Shown here piece after piece: positions 33,469 to 42,700 of a stretch of 64,000 bases of DNA. Source of the stretch: a virus; IMG/VR virus record IMGVR_UViG_3300036759_000122, positions 1 to 64,000 of that record. One strand, given 5' to 3'. Positions within the stretch are counted from its first letter, which is position 1; every line of letters starts with the position of its first letter. Both the position numbers and the translations under genes were made by a program. A model generated the notes under the pieces. The model was not told the origin of the DNA and made no database searches. It was given only the letters and a program-made list of their open reading frames with translations.

Positions 33469-34112
33469 CCCAGCCGCCACCCATCACCGCCGTCGTCGGA
33501 GCGGAGCAGCCGACCGTCGCGGTGTTGCCCGGTCCGCAGCAGCAGGTCGTGGTGTTGCCCCGCCAGCAGGGCCCGGTCGCGGTGGTCGGCGGCCCGAGCG
33601 CGTTGCGCGCCACGCTGGCCAGGACCGGTTCCCCGTCGGTCACCGTCGGGGCCAGCCAGGGCATCGACACCGATGCGGTGCACTGGCGCGGGCCGTGGAC
33701 GCCCGGCACCCAGTACAACCGCAACGACCTGGTGACCTACCAGGACAAGCTCTGGATCTGTGACACGCCGACGAACACGATCGGGTTCTCGACCGGCTAC
33801 TTCACCGAGATCGGCGCGATCCACACCGTGACCGGGACATTGCAGGCCGCCGACCCGAGCGACCCTGCCGACTTGGTCACGCTGCGCTACCTGCAGACCT
33901 CCGTGCCGGAGACGGTGCCGATCTCCTACCGGCACGTGCAGTCCACCCCGGCGGCAGTGTGGACGATCACCCACAACCTGGGGTTCCAGCCCAACGCCAC
34001 GGTGGTCGACTCGGCGGGCACCGAGGTGATCGGCGACCTGGACTACGTGGACGACCACACCGTGCGGATCACCTTCTCGGCCGCCTTCGGCGGCGAGTGT
34101 TACCTCTCGTGA
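33465..34112 (+). CDS. Tail fibre protein with carbohydrate-binding-like module
   Basis: The GTG start is in a GTGA overlap. The 215-residue product has a beta-repeat front (VAVLPGPQQQVVVLPRQQGP). A module with WRGPWTPGTQYNRNDLVTYQ follows, resembling small chitin-binding (CBM5/12) folds. The tip (ITHNLGFQPNATVVDSAGTE) is of a type repeated at the end of the next fibre gene. It is a receptor-binding candidate. Confidence 0.7.
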   Translation: MTQPPPITAVVGAEQPTVAVLPGPQQQVVVLPRQQGPVAVVGGPSALRATLARTGSPSVTVGASQGIDTDAVHWRGPWTPGTQYNRNDLVTYQDKLWICDTPTNTIGFSTGYFTEIGAIHTVTGTLQAADPSDPADLVTLRYLQTSVPETVPISYRHVQSTPAAVWTITHNLGFQPNATVVDSAGTEVIGDLDYVDDHTVRITFSAAFGGECYLS

Positions 34113-34132
34113 TGATCTCGTAGGAGACGGCG

Positions 34133-35596
34133 ATGCCCACCATGCTGGTCCCGCTGGACCTCAAGCAGAACGAGCTGCGCAACGCCTCCATCCAGAACTT
34201 GGGCACCCCGCCGTCCAATCCGGTCAAGGGCCAGATGTACTTCGATACTGGGTCGAACACGCTCTACTACTGGGACGGCACCGCGTGGCAAGCGGTCAAG
34301 TCCGGCACCGGCGGGCCGCCGACCGGTGCGGCGGGCGGTGACCTCTCCGGCACCTACCCGAACCCGGGTGTCGTGAAGATCAACGGGACGACACTGTCCG
34401 GGCTCGCCACCGGCATCCTGAAGAACACCACCGCCACCGGTGTGCCGTCCATCGCCACGGCGTCCGACATCCCTACCGTCGCGGCCGGGGGCACCGGCCC
34501 GCTGAATGCCTCTGACGCGTCCACCACGAACGCCCGCACGCCCATTGCGCACGCCACCACTCACCAGCCGGGTGGATCGGACCCGATGGCGGTCGACGCG
34601 GTGGTGGGCACCGGCAGCCTGCGCACCATCGGCACCGGTGCGCAGCAGGCGATGGCGGGCAACACGCGCCTGGACACCATCGCCATGCCGACCGGCAACG
34701 TCAACATCAACGGGCACTACATCAACAACGTGCTCGATCCGGTCAGCAGCAGCGACGCGGCGACGAAGAACTACGTCGACACCACCTCCCAGGGCCTGGA
34801 CGCCAAAGCCAGCGTGAAGGCCGCGTCGGCCGGGTCGAACCTCACCCTGTCCGGCACGCAGACGGTGGACGGCATCGCGCTGGTGGCCAACGACCGGATC
34901 CTGGTCAAGGACCAGAGCACCACCGCGAACAACGGCATCTACGTGGTCGCGGCCGGAGCGTGGTCCCGCGCGACCGACATGGACTCCTGGGCCGAGGTCC
35001 CGGCGGCGTTCACCTTCGTGGAGCAGGGCACCGTCAACGCCGACACCGGCTGGGTGTGCACCTCCGACCAGGGTGGCACGCTGAATACCACCGCGATCAC
35101 CTGGACGCAGTTCTCCGGTGCCGGTCAGCTCACCGCCGGGGCCGGTCTGACCAAGACCGGCAACCAGATCGACGTGGTCTCCAGCAATGCCGCGATTGCA
35201 GTGGCGGCAGATGCTCTCGCACTGACCCTCGATACCAGCGGTGCAGGCAATGGCCTGCTCGTCACCTCGGGCGGACTCACGGCCAAGGTAGGTCCGGGGC
35301 TGACGTTGAGCGGCCTTGGCATCGTCGTTGATTTTGTCAACACAGCCGGGGCCGCGAATACCTGGATTCCGCGTAAGTGGACGGGCGCGCTGGCCGGGTC
35401 GGTCGCCTACGCCACCGGCGAGGTCTTCACGCACAACCTCGGAACCCGCGATATCCAGGTCGCTGTGGTCAACAACGGCTCGCCCTACAACGCCATCGAG
35501 GTGGACTGGGAGGCGACCACGGTCAATACCGCCACCATCCGCTACAACTTCAACGTGCTCAACCCCACGGGGTACCGCCTAGTGATCGTGGGCTGA
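34133..35596 (+). CDS. Tail fibre protein
   Basis: TAGGAGACGGCG precedes the ATG. The 487-residue product starts with a fibre-type domain (KGQMYFDTGSNTLYYWDGTAW) found again in the next gene. It continues with Gly/Thr-rich beta repeats and a DAATKNYVD segment typical of fibre shafts. It ends with a tip (FTHNLGTRDIQVAVVNNGSP) like that of the upstream fibre gene. Confidence 0.8.
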   Translation: MPTMLVPLDLKQNELRNASIQNLGTPPSNPVKGQMYFDTGSNTLYYWDGTAWQAVKSGTGGPPTGAAGGDLSGTYPNPGVVKINGTTLSGLATGILKNTTATGVPSIATASDIPTVAAGGTGPLNASDASTTNARTPIAHATTHQPGGSDPMAVDAVVGTGSLRTIGTGAQQAMAGNTRLDTIAMPTGNVNINGHYINNVLDPVSSSDAATKNYVDTTSQGLDAKASVKAASAGSNLTLSGTQTVDGIALVANDRILVKDQSTTANNGIYVVAAGAWSRATDMDSWAEVPAAFTFVEQGTVNADTGWVCTSDQGGTLNTTAITWTQFSGAGQLTAGAGLTKTGNQIDVVSSNAAIAVAADALALTLDTSGAGNGLLVTSGGLTAKVGPGLTLSGLGIVVDFVNTAGAANTWIPRKWTGALAGSVAYATGEVFTHNLGTRDIQVAVVNNGSPYNAIEVDWEATTVNTATIRYNFNVLNPTGYRLVIVG

Positions 35597-35598
35597 CC

Positions 35599-38500
35599 GT
35601 GCCCCGCAGTCTTGGCACTGTCAATATCCCGGCGCTCGCCTCGGCCCCGGCCAGTCCGGTCACCGGCGACCAGTACTACGACACTGGGACTAAGCGTCGC
35701 TACATCTACAACGGCACCGCATGGGTGACTCCGGATGTGCTCGCGGGCGGCACTGCCGGGCAAGTGCTGACCAAGGTCGACGGCACCGACTACAACACGC
35801 AGTGGCAGACGATCAGCGGTGGCGGCGGTGGTTTCGCCGTCACTGACATCGCGGACGGAAGCACCTCGGCGAACACCTTGGTCAGCCCCGGTATCTACCG
35901 CATCCAGTTCACCCAACTCGGACTACCAAGTTGGTCGAGGTGGAACACCTCCAACGGAATCGGGTTCCTGGCCGTCTATAGCTTCGGGAGCAACATCACG
36001 CAGATGGTCGAATCCTCGATCGCTCCGGCTAGTGGGTTTCCTGGCGGTGGCGAATTGTGGATGCGCTCCAGCGGCAATACGGGCTCGTCGTGGTCCGACT
36101 GGCAGTCGATCAACTCGGCCAATAGCAACCTGATCTCCGACTTCAACCTCGCTCGCGGGCCTGGCTATTACTCTTTGCCAGGGGACAACGCCAACGGTCC
36201 CGGTGTCCCGGGGAACGGGATGTTGTTCGTGGACACCGACATGTCACCGAAGTCGGCGTTCTGGGCTAACACCGCGCAGACGTGGTTCTGTTCTGCTGGT
36301 GGCAACGCTGGGCAGGTATGGGCGCGGGCAGTGACCGCCGGTGGCGTGGCCGGGCCGTGGCGGCGCATCGACAGCGCGATGCTCACCGGGGGCAGCGCAG
36401 GCCAGGTGTTGTCCAAGGTCGACGGTTCCGACTACAACACGCAGTGGGCCACTCCGGCTACAGTTCCGGGATTCGCTGCACCAACGGCGGAAACTGCTTT
36501 CGGTACATCTTCGGCAGCCGGTTCCTCGACTTCAGTGCCTCGTGCCGACCACACCCATGGCAACCCTGCGAATCCATTGCCGACAGGCGGTGCGGCAGGG
36601 CAGGTGTTGTCCAAGATCAGTTCTGCCGACTACAACACGACGTGGTCGACGCCGTTACCGGCATACCGGGCCACGGTCACCTCTGACATGGCCGACCAGG
36701 GCACCGACCCCCTGTTCACCCGGTGGCCGTCCCAGTACGGCGTCATCCTCGCCAACAGCGGCGGGCAGTACCGGCTGACCGCTGCCGCCTCGAACCAGTA
36801 CACCGGGCTGAAGACCGATTTCACCAACACCCCGCTGGTGTTGGACTGGCTGGAGGCGAAGGTCACCGCAGATCTGGCCGGGACCGCGCCGCTGTTCTTC
36901 TTCGGGATCAAGGACTCCACCGACGGCAACCGGGCCGGGTTCACCCTGTCCGGCACCTCGGTCACCCCGGTGGACCAGACCAACTACACCGACAACCATC
37001 CGCAGGGCACGCCGGTCACGATCACCGCCAACACCCCGGTGTACCTGGCGTTGGCCATCGGGACCGACGCAGTCCGGTACGGCGAGGTCAACCCGAACCC
37101 GGCCAACCTGTACATGTACACCTCCACCGACGGGTTGGTCTGGACCCGGCGCTACGGCAACACCGCACCCACCATCGCCGCCGCCTGCCGGATCGCCTTC
37201 GACGTACAGAACTCTGGTGCAACCAGTCTGTTCTACATCTCCCAGATCAATCTTGTCTCGGTCGCGCCGTCCACGACGAGCCTGGATTCGGGTTGGCACT
37301 ACCTCAACGCACCGGGTGAGCCGACGTGCACCTATCCGCCCTACGACCTGGCCGGGAACTCTTATTCGCCGGGCCGGTTCCGCCGCGACGGGGCGGGATG
37401 TGTCTGGCTCGACGTGATGATCGTGCCGCCCACCGCGAGTGCGACAGCGGTGTTGTTCACTCTGCCGCAAGGTTTCCGTCCGGCGTACTCGATCTTCCTG
37501 TGTGTGTCGCACACTTCTGGTCCGGCAGTTATCCGGGTGGACCCGAACGGCGACGTGGTGTTCGCCTACTGCGTTACGGGCACACTTACCTGGACCCATC
37601 TCGGTTCGGCCACCTTCATGGCTGAGGACGCGCAGACGGTCAACTGGGTAACACCGGCACTCGGTGGCAGTTGGACCAACCTGGGCACACTCGGCGGCAA
37701 GACCTGCGCCCCGGCCCGGTACTTCGTGGACGCGGCAGGCGACATCCATCTGTCCGGCATGATTGCAGGCGGCGGCACGGGTTCTGCCAACGCACCTTTC
37801 TCGTTGCCCGCAAACCTGTGGCCGAACGGCACGGACGGTGCGATCATCAATCAGCCGACGTGTTGCTCACCAGGTTCGGCAGGCGCGCAGGCCCGTGTCG
37901 ATGTGAACAATGGCGCGTTGGGCGTCGTGGTCGTGAACAGCTACGGCGGCGGTGGCGGCAACGCCTGGGTGTCACTGGACGGCATCGTCATCGCCAACCC
38001 GAACGGCAACTGGTCAACCCCGGCGCTCATCAACTCGTGGGTCGCCTATTCGGCGTCCTATGTGACAACCCAGTTCTGTGTGAACAAGTTCGGCATCGCC
38101 GCGATGCGCGGGCTCATCAAGTCCGGCAGTGGTGGTGCGGTCGCGGCGGCGAGTATGTCCACCGAGATCGCACCGCGCTACACAGTCATCTTCTTGGGAT
38201 ATGCCAACGCCGGATGTGCCCGTCTGGACACGATATATGACGGGCGGATCACGCCGAGCACCTATTGGAACTCCGGTACGAATGCCTTCGTCTCCACGGT
38301 GGGCCGATGGTGGTCCGAGGCCGAAGGTGGCGGAAGTGGTCCGCAGGGACCAACCGGCCCACAAGGACCGTCCGGCGGGCCGGTGCCGTCCGGGGGACAG
38401 ACCGGGTTTGTGCTCGCCAAGAAGTCGGCCACCGATGGTGATGTGCAGTGGGCTAATCCAGTATCGGACACGGGTTGGAAAACGCTGCCCATCGCCAGCG

Positions 38501-38820
38501 GTTATGCCGCCTACACGAACACACCTGCCCCGGCGTACCGGATCATCAGTGGTGTCGTCTATTTCCGGGGCCAGGTCGGCAAGACGGATGGCACGGCGTT
38601 CGCAGCCACCTCGTTCAACCCAGTCACCGCACTACCCGCCGAGGCGCAGCCGACCCTGGCGAGCGGTGGTTACGTGATGGCGGCGATAGCCACCAGTTCG
38701 GGCTCGATCACCGCACGGCTTTACATCGGCTATTCCAATACCGCCCAGATGACCACCAACATGAGTGCCACAGGAGCGGTCTACATCGACATCGGCGGGT
38801 TCTCCTATCCACTTGGCTGA
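35599..38820 (+). CDS. Large tail fibre with pyocin-knob domains and GQVLxK repeats
   Basis: The GTG at 35599 is 3 bases after the upstream stop. The 1073-residue product begins with the QYYDTGTKRRYIYNGTAW segment. Copies of a linker repeat (AGQVLTKVDGTDYNTQW, AGQVLSKVDGSDYNTQW, AGQVLSKISSADYNTTW) alternate with two pyocin-knob-like domains (about residues 85-180 and 185-260). Several beta domains follow. A short collagen run ([15 protein letters not shown]) precedes the C-terminal tip. Pyocin knobs are found in phage fibres. It is probably the main host-range fibre. Confidence 0.8.
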   Translation: MPRSLGTVNIPALASAPASPVTGDQYYDTGTKRRYIYNGTAWVTPDVLAGGTAGQVLTKVDGTDYNTQWQTISGGGGGFAVTDIADGSTSANTLVSPGIYRIQFTQLGLPSWSRWNTSNGIGFLAVYSFGSNITQMVESSIAPASGFPGGGELWMRSSGNTGSSWSDWQSINSANSNLISDFNLARGPGYYSLPGDNANGPGVPGNGMLFVDTDMSPKSAFWANTAQTWFCSAGGNAGQVWARAVTAGGVAGPWRRIDSAMLTGGSAGQVLSKVDGSDYNTQWATPATVPGFAAPTAETAFGTSSAAGSSTSVPRADHTHGNPANPLPTGGAAGQVLSKISSADYNTTWSTPLPAYRATVTSDMADQGTDPLFTRWPSQYGVILANSGGQYRLTAAASNQYTGLKTDFTNTPLVLDWLEAKVTADLAGTAPLFFFGIKDSTDGNRAGFTLSGTSVTPVDQTNYTDNHPQGTPVTITANTPVYLALAIGTDAVRYGEVNPNPANLYMYTSTDGLVWTRRYGNTAPTIAAACRIAFDVQNSGATSLFYISQINLVSVAPSTTSLDSGWHYLNAPGEPTCTYPPYDLAGNSYSPGRFRRDGAGCVWLDVMIVPPTASATAVLFTLPQGFRPAYSIFLCVSHTSGPAVIRVDPNGDVVFAYCVTGTLTWTHLGSATFMAEDAQTVNWVTPALGGSWTNLGTLGGKTCAPARYFVDAAGDIHLSGMIAGGGTGSANAPFSLPANLWPNGTDGAIINQPTCCSPGSAGAQARVDVNNGALGVVVVNSYGGGGGNAWVSLDGIVIANPNGNWSTPALINSWVAYSASYVTTQFCVNKFGIAAMRGLIKSGSGGAVAAASMSTEIAPRYTVIFLGYANAGCARLDTIYDGRITPSTYWNSGTNAFVSTVGRWWSEAEGGGSGPQGPTGPQGPSGGPVPSGGQTGFVLAKKSATDGDVQWANPVSDTGWKTLPIASGYAAYTNTPAPAYRIISGVVYFRGQVGKTDGTAFAATSFNPVTALPAEAQPTLASGGYVMAAIATSSGSITARLYIGYSNTAQMTTNMSATGAVYIDIGGFSYPLG

Positions 38821-38835
38821 GATGAGGGGCCTGAC

Positions 38836-38865
38836 TGCCTCCTCCCGGCCCTGACCGGCGAAGTA
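38836..38865 (+). promoter_or_regulatory. Promoter-like element copy 3 (TGCCT-N19-GAAGTA)
   Basis: TGCCT at 38836-38840 and GAAGTA at 38860-38865 lie between the fibre stop and the 5' remnant of the protease gene. It is followed directly by a GGAGGAGG ribosome site and the ATG at 38880. Confidence 0.6.
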
Positions 38866-38879
38866 CGGAGGAGGCCGCC

Positions 38880-39119
38880 ATGCTGCGCAAGTACGGCACC
38901 CTGGAGGTGTTGTCGGCCGCGATCGGCCAGATCCCCCGGGGCACCCGGTCACTGGACCCCCGGTTGGGGCACCGTGCGGTGTTCTCCTTCGTGCCCCGGG
39001 CCGGGTTCCTCTACGTCCGGTCCCGGGTGCTGCGGTATCGCTGGCTGGCCTCTTGTCGACAGGTTCGGCAAGCCCGGACACCCTTGTACAGGTATGTGTT
39101 CTCGGCGGTGAACTCGTGA
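38880..39119 (+). pseudogene. 5' remnant of the maturation protease gene
   Basis: The ATG at 38880 has a strong GGAGGAGG site. The first 49 codons encode MLRKYGTLEVLSAAIG and HRAVFSFVPRAGFLYVRSR, the same start as the intact protease downstream at 39571. After about 39030 the homology stops, the DNA becomes the HNH insertion, and the frame ends at 39119. It is therefore the cut-off native 5' end, still attached to the native promoter and ribosome site. A 79-residue peptide could be made. Confidence 0.8.
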
Positions 39120-39544
39120 CCATGCTTACAGTGCGTCTTGGCGAGATTCCAGGCTTGAACCGAGTTGCCGCGCAGTGTGTTCTCCCGCGAGGTGACCGGT
39201 CGGACATGGTCAGGATTGACGCAGGCCCGGTTGTCGCAGACGAAGTGGTCGAGTACTTTTCCGACCGGTACGGGTCCGTATTTCCGTTCATAGTAGAACT
39301 TGGTCGCCTTGACGGTCTTGTGTCCCTTGGCGGGGTCGTTGGTCAGTCCGTACCCGTCGGCATTGAGGTGCTTCTGCCAGATCCAGCACCCGTTGCCCGC
39401 GACGATGTAGTCGATCTTTCGGGTGTTATGTCCGTGGACGAAGCGCATCGGTTCTCCACGCACCCAGCCGAATCTTCGGTGGGACTGTGGAGCGATCTTG
39501 GTGCGTTGTCCGCAGCCACACTCGCAGAGCCCATCACTTGCCAT
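39011..39544 (-). CDS. HNH homing-type endonuclease inserted in the protease gene
   Basis: The leftward ATG at 39544 (longer starts are possible) gives 177 residues: CECGCGQRTK zinc-like front; GCWIWQKHLNADGYG; and an HNH core (VLDHFVCDNRACVNPDHVRP). The C-terminal segment (CKHGHEFTAENTYLY, ACRTCRQ) is shared in pattern with the HNH protein at 57076. HNH enzymes nick or cut DNA and mobilise their own genes. The stop codon lies inside the antisense of the protease remnant, so the last few codons use host-gene DNA. Its G+C content is lower than its surroundings. Confidence 0.88.
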   Translation of the reverse strand: MASDGLCECGCGQRTKIAPQSHRRFGWVRGEPMRFVHGHNTRKIDYIVAGNGCWIWQKHLNADGYGLTNDPAKGHKTVKATKFYYERKYGPVPVGKVLDHFVCDNRACVNPDHVRPVTSRENTLRGNSVQAWNLAKTHCKHGHEFTAENTYLYKGVRACRTCRQEASQRYRSTRDRT

Positions 39545-39720
39545 GTGATGAATCTTTGCGGAGGTGAGTGATGTTCCGCAAGTTTGCTTCTGCTGAAGTG
39601 TTGGCCGTTGCAAAAGGTGAGTCATTGAAAAAGGATGCTCATCGAGCGGTCTTTTCATTTGTACCTCGACCTGGGTTTCTCTATGTAAGGTCTAGAAGTA
39701 TATCTAGTCGCTGCAACGAC
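39031..39720. mobile_element. HNH insertion carrying a replacement 5' end for its target gene
   Basis: The segment starts where homology to the protease leaves the remnant (after YVRSR). It contains the HNH gene in reverse and ends in a new, low-G+C version of the protease start that rejoins the native gene near codon 50. By hand count, bases 39601-39720 are 54 of 120 G+C, far below the neighbouring DNA. The edges are estimates from the protein alignment and composition. Confidence 0.7.
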
Positions 39721-42700
39721 AACTACGATTTTTTCGGCGCGGACGAGATCGCCAAGTCCTACCGGACCTTCATCGGCAAGCCGGTGTTCGTCAACCACAA
39801 CAACTCCGACCACCGCCGGGCCCGGGGGATGGTCATCGACGCGGTCCTGCACCGGGACCGCAACGCCGACGGGTCCCCGGATTTCTGGGTCGAAGCGCTC
39901 ATGGAGGTCGACGCCGAGACCTACCCGAAACTCGCCAAGTCGATCCTGTCCGGCGAGATCGACCGCACCTCGATGGGATGCGACGTCGAGTTGTCCAAGT
40001 GTTCCTACTGCGGCAACGAGGCGACCTCGCCGTTGGAGTACTGCCAGCACATTCCCGGCAAGAAGGGCAAGCGGATCTACAAGATGCTTCCCGACGGACG
40101 CCGGGAAGGACAACTCGTCTTCGAGATCTGTTCTGGTTTGTCGTTCTTCGAGAACTCACTGCTGGTGGAGCCTCCGGCAGATCCGACGGCTTATTTCCTT
40201 GGGCAGCCGGTATTGGGACCTGGTTTAGAGCATCTCAGGCAGAAAGCAGCGAATCTGCAGGCCGTTCTGGAGGAACAGCCTGCCGCGCCACGCCATGACA
40301 TGCCTAGCCGAGCCTCGACAAACCAAGCCCGGCCGTTGCAGCGTACGGCAGCGGCTGGTGACGACTGGCATGTCGGGATGGACCCTGAGCGCCGCCGCAA
40401 GGCCGAGGAGGCCGCAGGCAAGCTCTGGGAGGGGTTCCACCAGATCATGGATCCGGGGTCGACGCCCGCCTCACGCGTCTCCGACCGCAACATGCGGGTG
40501 ATGAACAACCTGCAGAACCTGGGATATCAGCCGCATCACATCAAGTTCGAGGACGACGAGGACGAAGGGCATCCGTACGCCCACATCCAGGGACCCAAGG
40601 GGTGGTACGGCGTCGACTACGGCGGCCCGCACATGGAGATCCGGCACCAGGCCACCGGCAACGAGTCCCACGACTTGATCAACTTGCAGCACTACGACAA
40701 GGAGACCCGCGAGCAACACCGGATGCCCGGGTACGGACCGCACGAGGCCGAGGCGGACCTGCACCACTGGGTACACGGCGACCCGGAGGAGACTGGCGGG
40801 AGCGCCGAGTACCTGGAGCACAACGACCCGCGCATCAAGCGGTGGATCGGCCGCCACCAGGCCGCGTTGCAGGTCGAGGCGGTCACCCAGGAGCATGCCG
40901 AGGACTACCTCAACGAGCACCCGATCAGCCCCACACACATCCTGAGCCGGGTCGAGCAGGCCGCCTCGGACCCGGCCACCCTGCACTCCGGGATGAAGTG
41001 GTACGACGACGCACACGGGATGGCCAAGACCATGGCCAGCCACCACGGCGTGCCGTTGCAGCACGCGGCAGGTGCACTGGGGGTCTACTCCTCCAGCTCG
41101 GCCCCGGCCCCGAACTTCCACATGGCCTCGATCGCCCTGCATGCCGGAAAGGGGATCTGGGCCCGTGAGTCCGGCGGTTCCGCCGAACACGGTTACAAGG
41201 GATCCCCGATGGCGTCCGAGGCCGATGCCAAGAAGGTGGACCGGATCTTCTCCGGAGAGCACTACAACGACGTCATCGGTTCGTCCAAGACCAAGCACTA
41301 CGCCCGGCTGATCCACGACCCGTCCAACGATCACGACGTGGTCATCGACCGGCACGCGGTGGCGGCGGCGATCGGTCATTACGGCAACTCCGGCGAGCCG
41401 TACAACAACGTGGCCGGGCCGATGGAGAACGTCAACGCCAAGGGGGCGGGCAAGCTCTACGACCGGTTCTCCGACGCCTACCGGCAGGCCACCCACCACC
41501 TGAACACGTCGCCCGAGTACAGCCCTCTGCGCAAGCACATGGTCCGGTCCGGACTGCTCGGCGAGGGCGAGAAGATCAAGCCGCACCAGGTGCAGGCGCT
41601 GGCCTGGATCGCGCAGAAGGACATCAGCGACCAGCATGCCCGCAACGACATGACCAACGCCAACCAGCGCGCCATCGACGACTGGCAGAACCACTACACC
41701 AGCCGGTACGGGGTGGACGCGCACCACCCGGTGTCCGGCAAGGGGTTCTACGGCCAGGAGCCGACCCCGGCGAAAGCGGCGAGCATGCAGCGCCTCTCCT
41801 ACGGGGAAACGAAAGCCCCTCAGGACGTCGACACGCTGCGCGACGAGCGGTGCGCGATCTGCGGTAACGACACGGCCTACGACGGGCGGGAGTGCCTGGT
41901 CTGCGGGTACATCGCGCCGCCCAAGGCGTTGGGTGACCCGGACGTCGACAAGGCCAAGCATCTGGACGAGTTGAAGCAGTCGGTCGACGACGCGCTCTCC
42001 GAGGTCGACCCGTCCCGGCCGGGTGCGGACTTCGACCCCGGCGACCTGGACGAGATCCAGGCCGAGATCGGTGAGGCGGGCACCCCGCCGATGGTGTGCC
42101 CGAACTGCGACTCGGTCTTCGACCCGGCCGAGGAAGAGATCAATGCCGGTGATACCTGCCCGGACTGCGGTCAGGCCGAGGTGGCGGAGGCCGAGCCGGA
42201 GGAGGGCGAGGGAGACGCCCAGGATGTGGCCGAGGACGAGGCCACCGAGGGGCTGCCCGGCGAACAGGCCGAGGACCAGGACGTGCCCAGCGGGGACGAG
42301 GACGAAGACGCCGACGAGGACGAGGAAGACGAGGACGGGGAACCAGACGACGAAGACGAGGAGGACGAGGAAGACAAGCGCAGACGTCGTCCTGTTGCCA
42401 GCCGGTCCGCGACCTCGAAGTACCGACCACCATCGAAGGGGTACGACATGCAGAAGGCACTGGCGGCACTGGCCGAGCTGCAGGCCCTGGTCGAGCACCA
42501 GCAGCACGAGAACCTGAAGCTGCAGCGGCGGCTCGCCGCCAAGGACAGCCAGATCCAGCGGTTGACCTACGGTCTGCAGGCGATCGCCCAGCATCTCGGC
42601 CCCGACGTGGACACCCTGGTGCGTTCGGCCATGCTGCGCAAGCGGGCCGACGAGCAGAACCCGGCCCAGCCGGTGCCCGAGCCCGCGCCGGAACCGCCGA

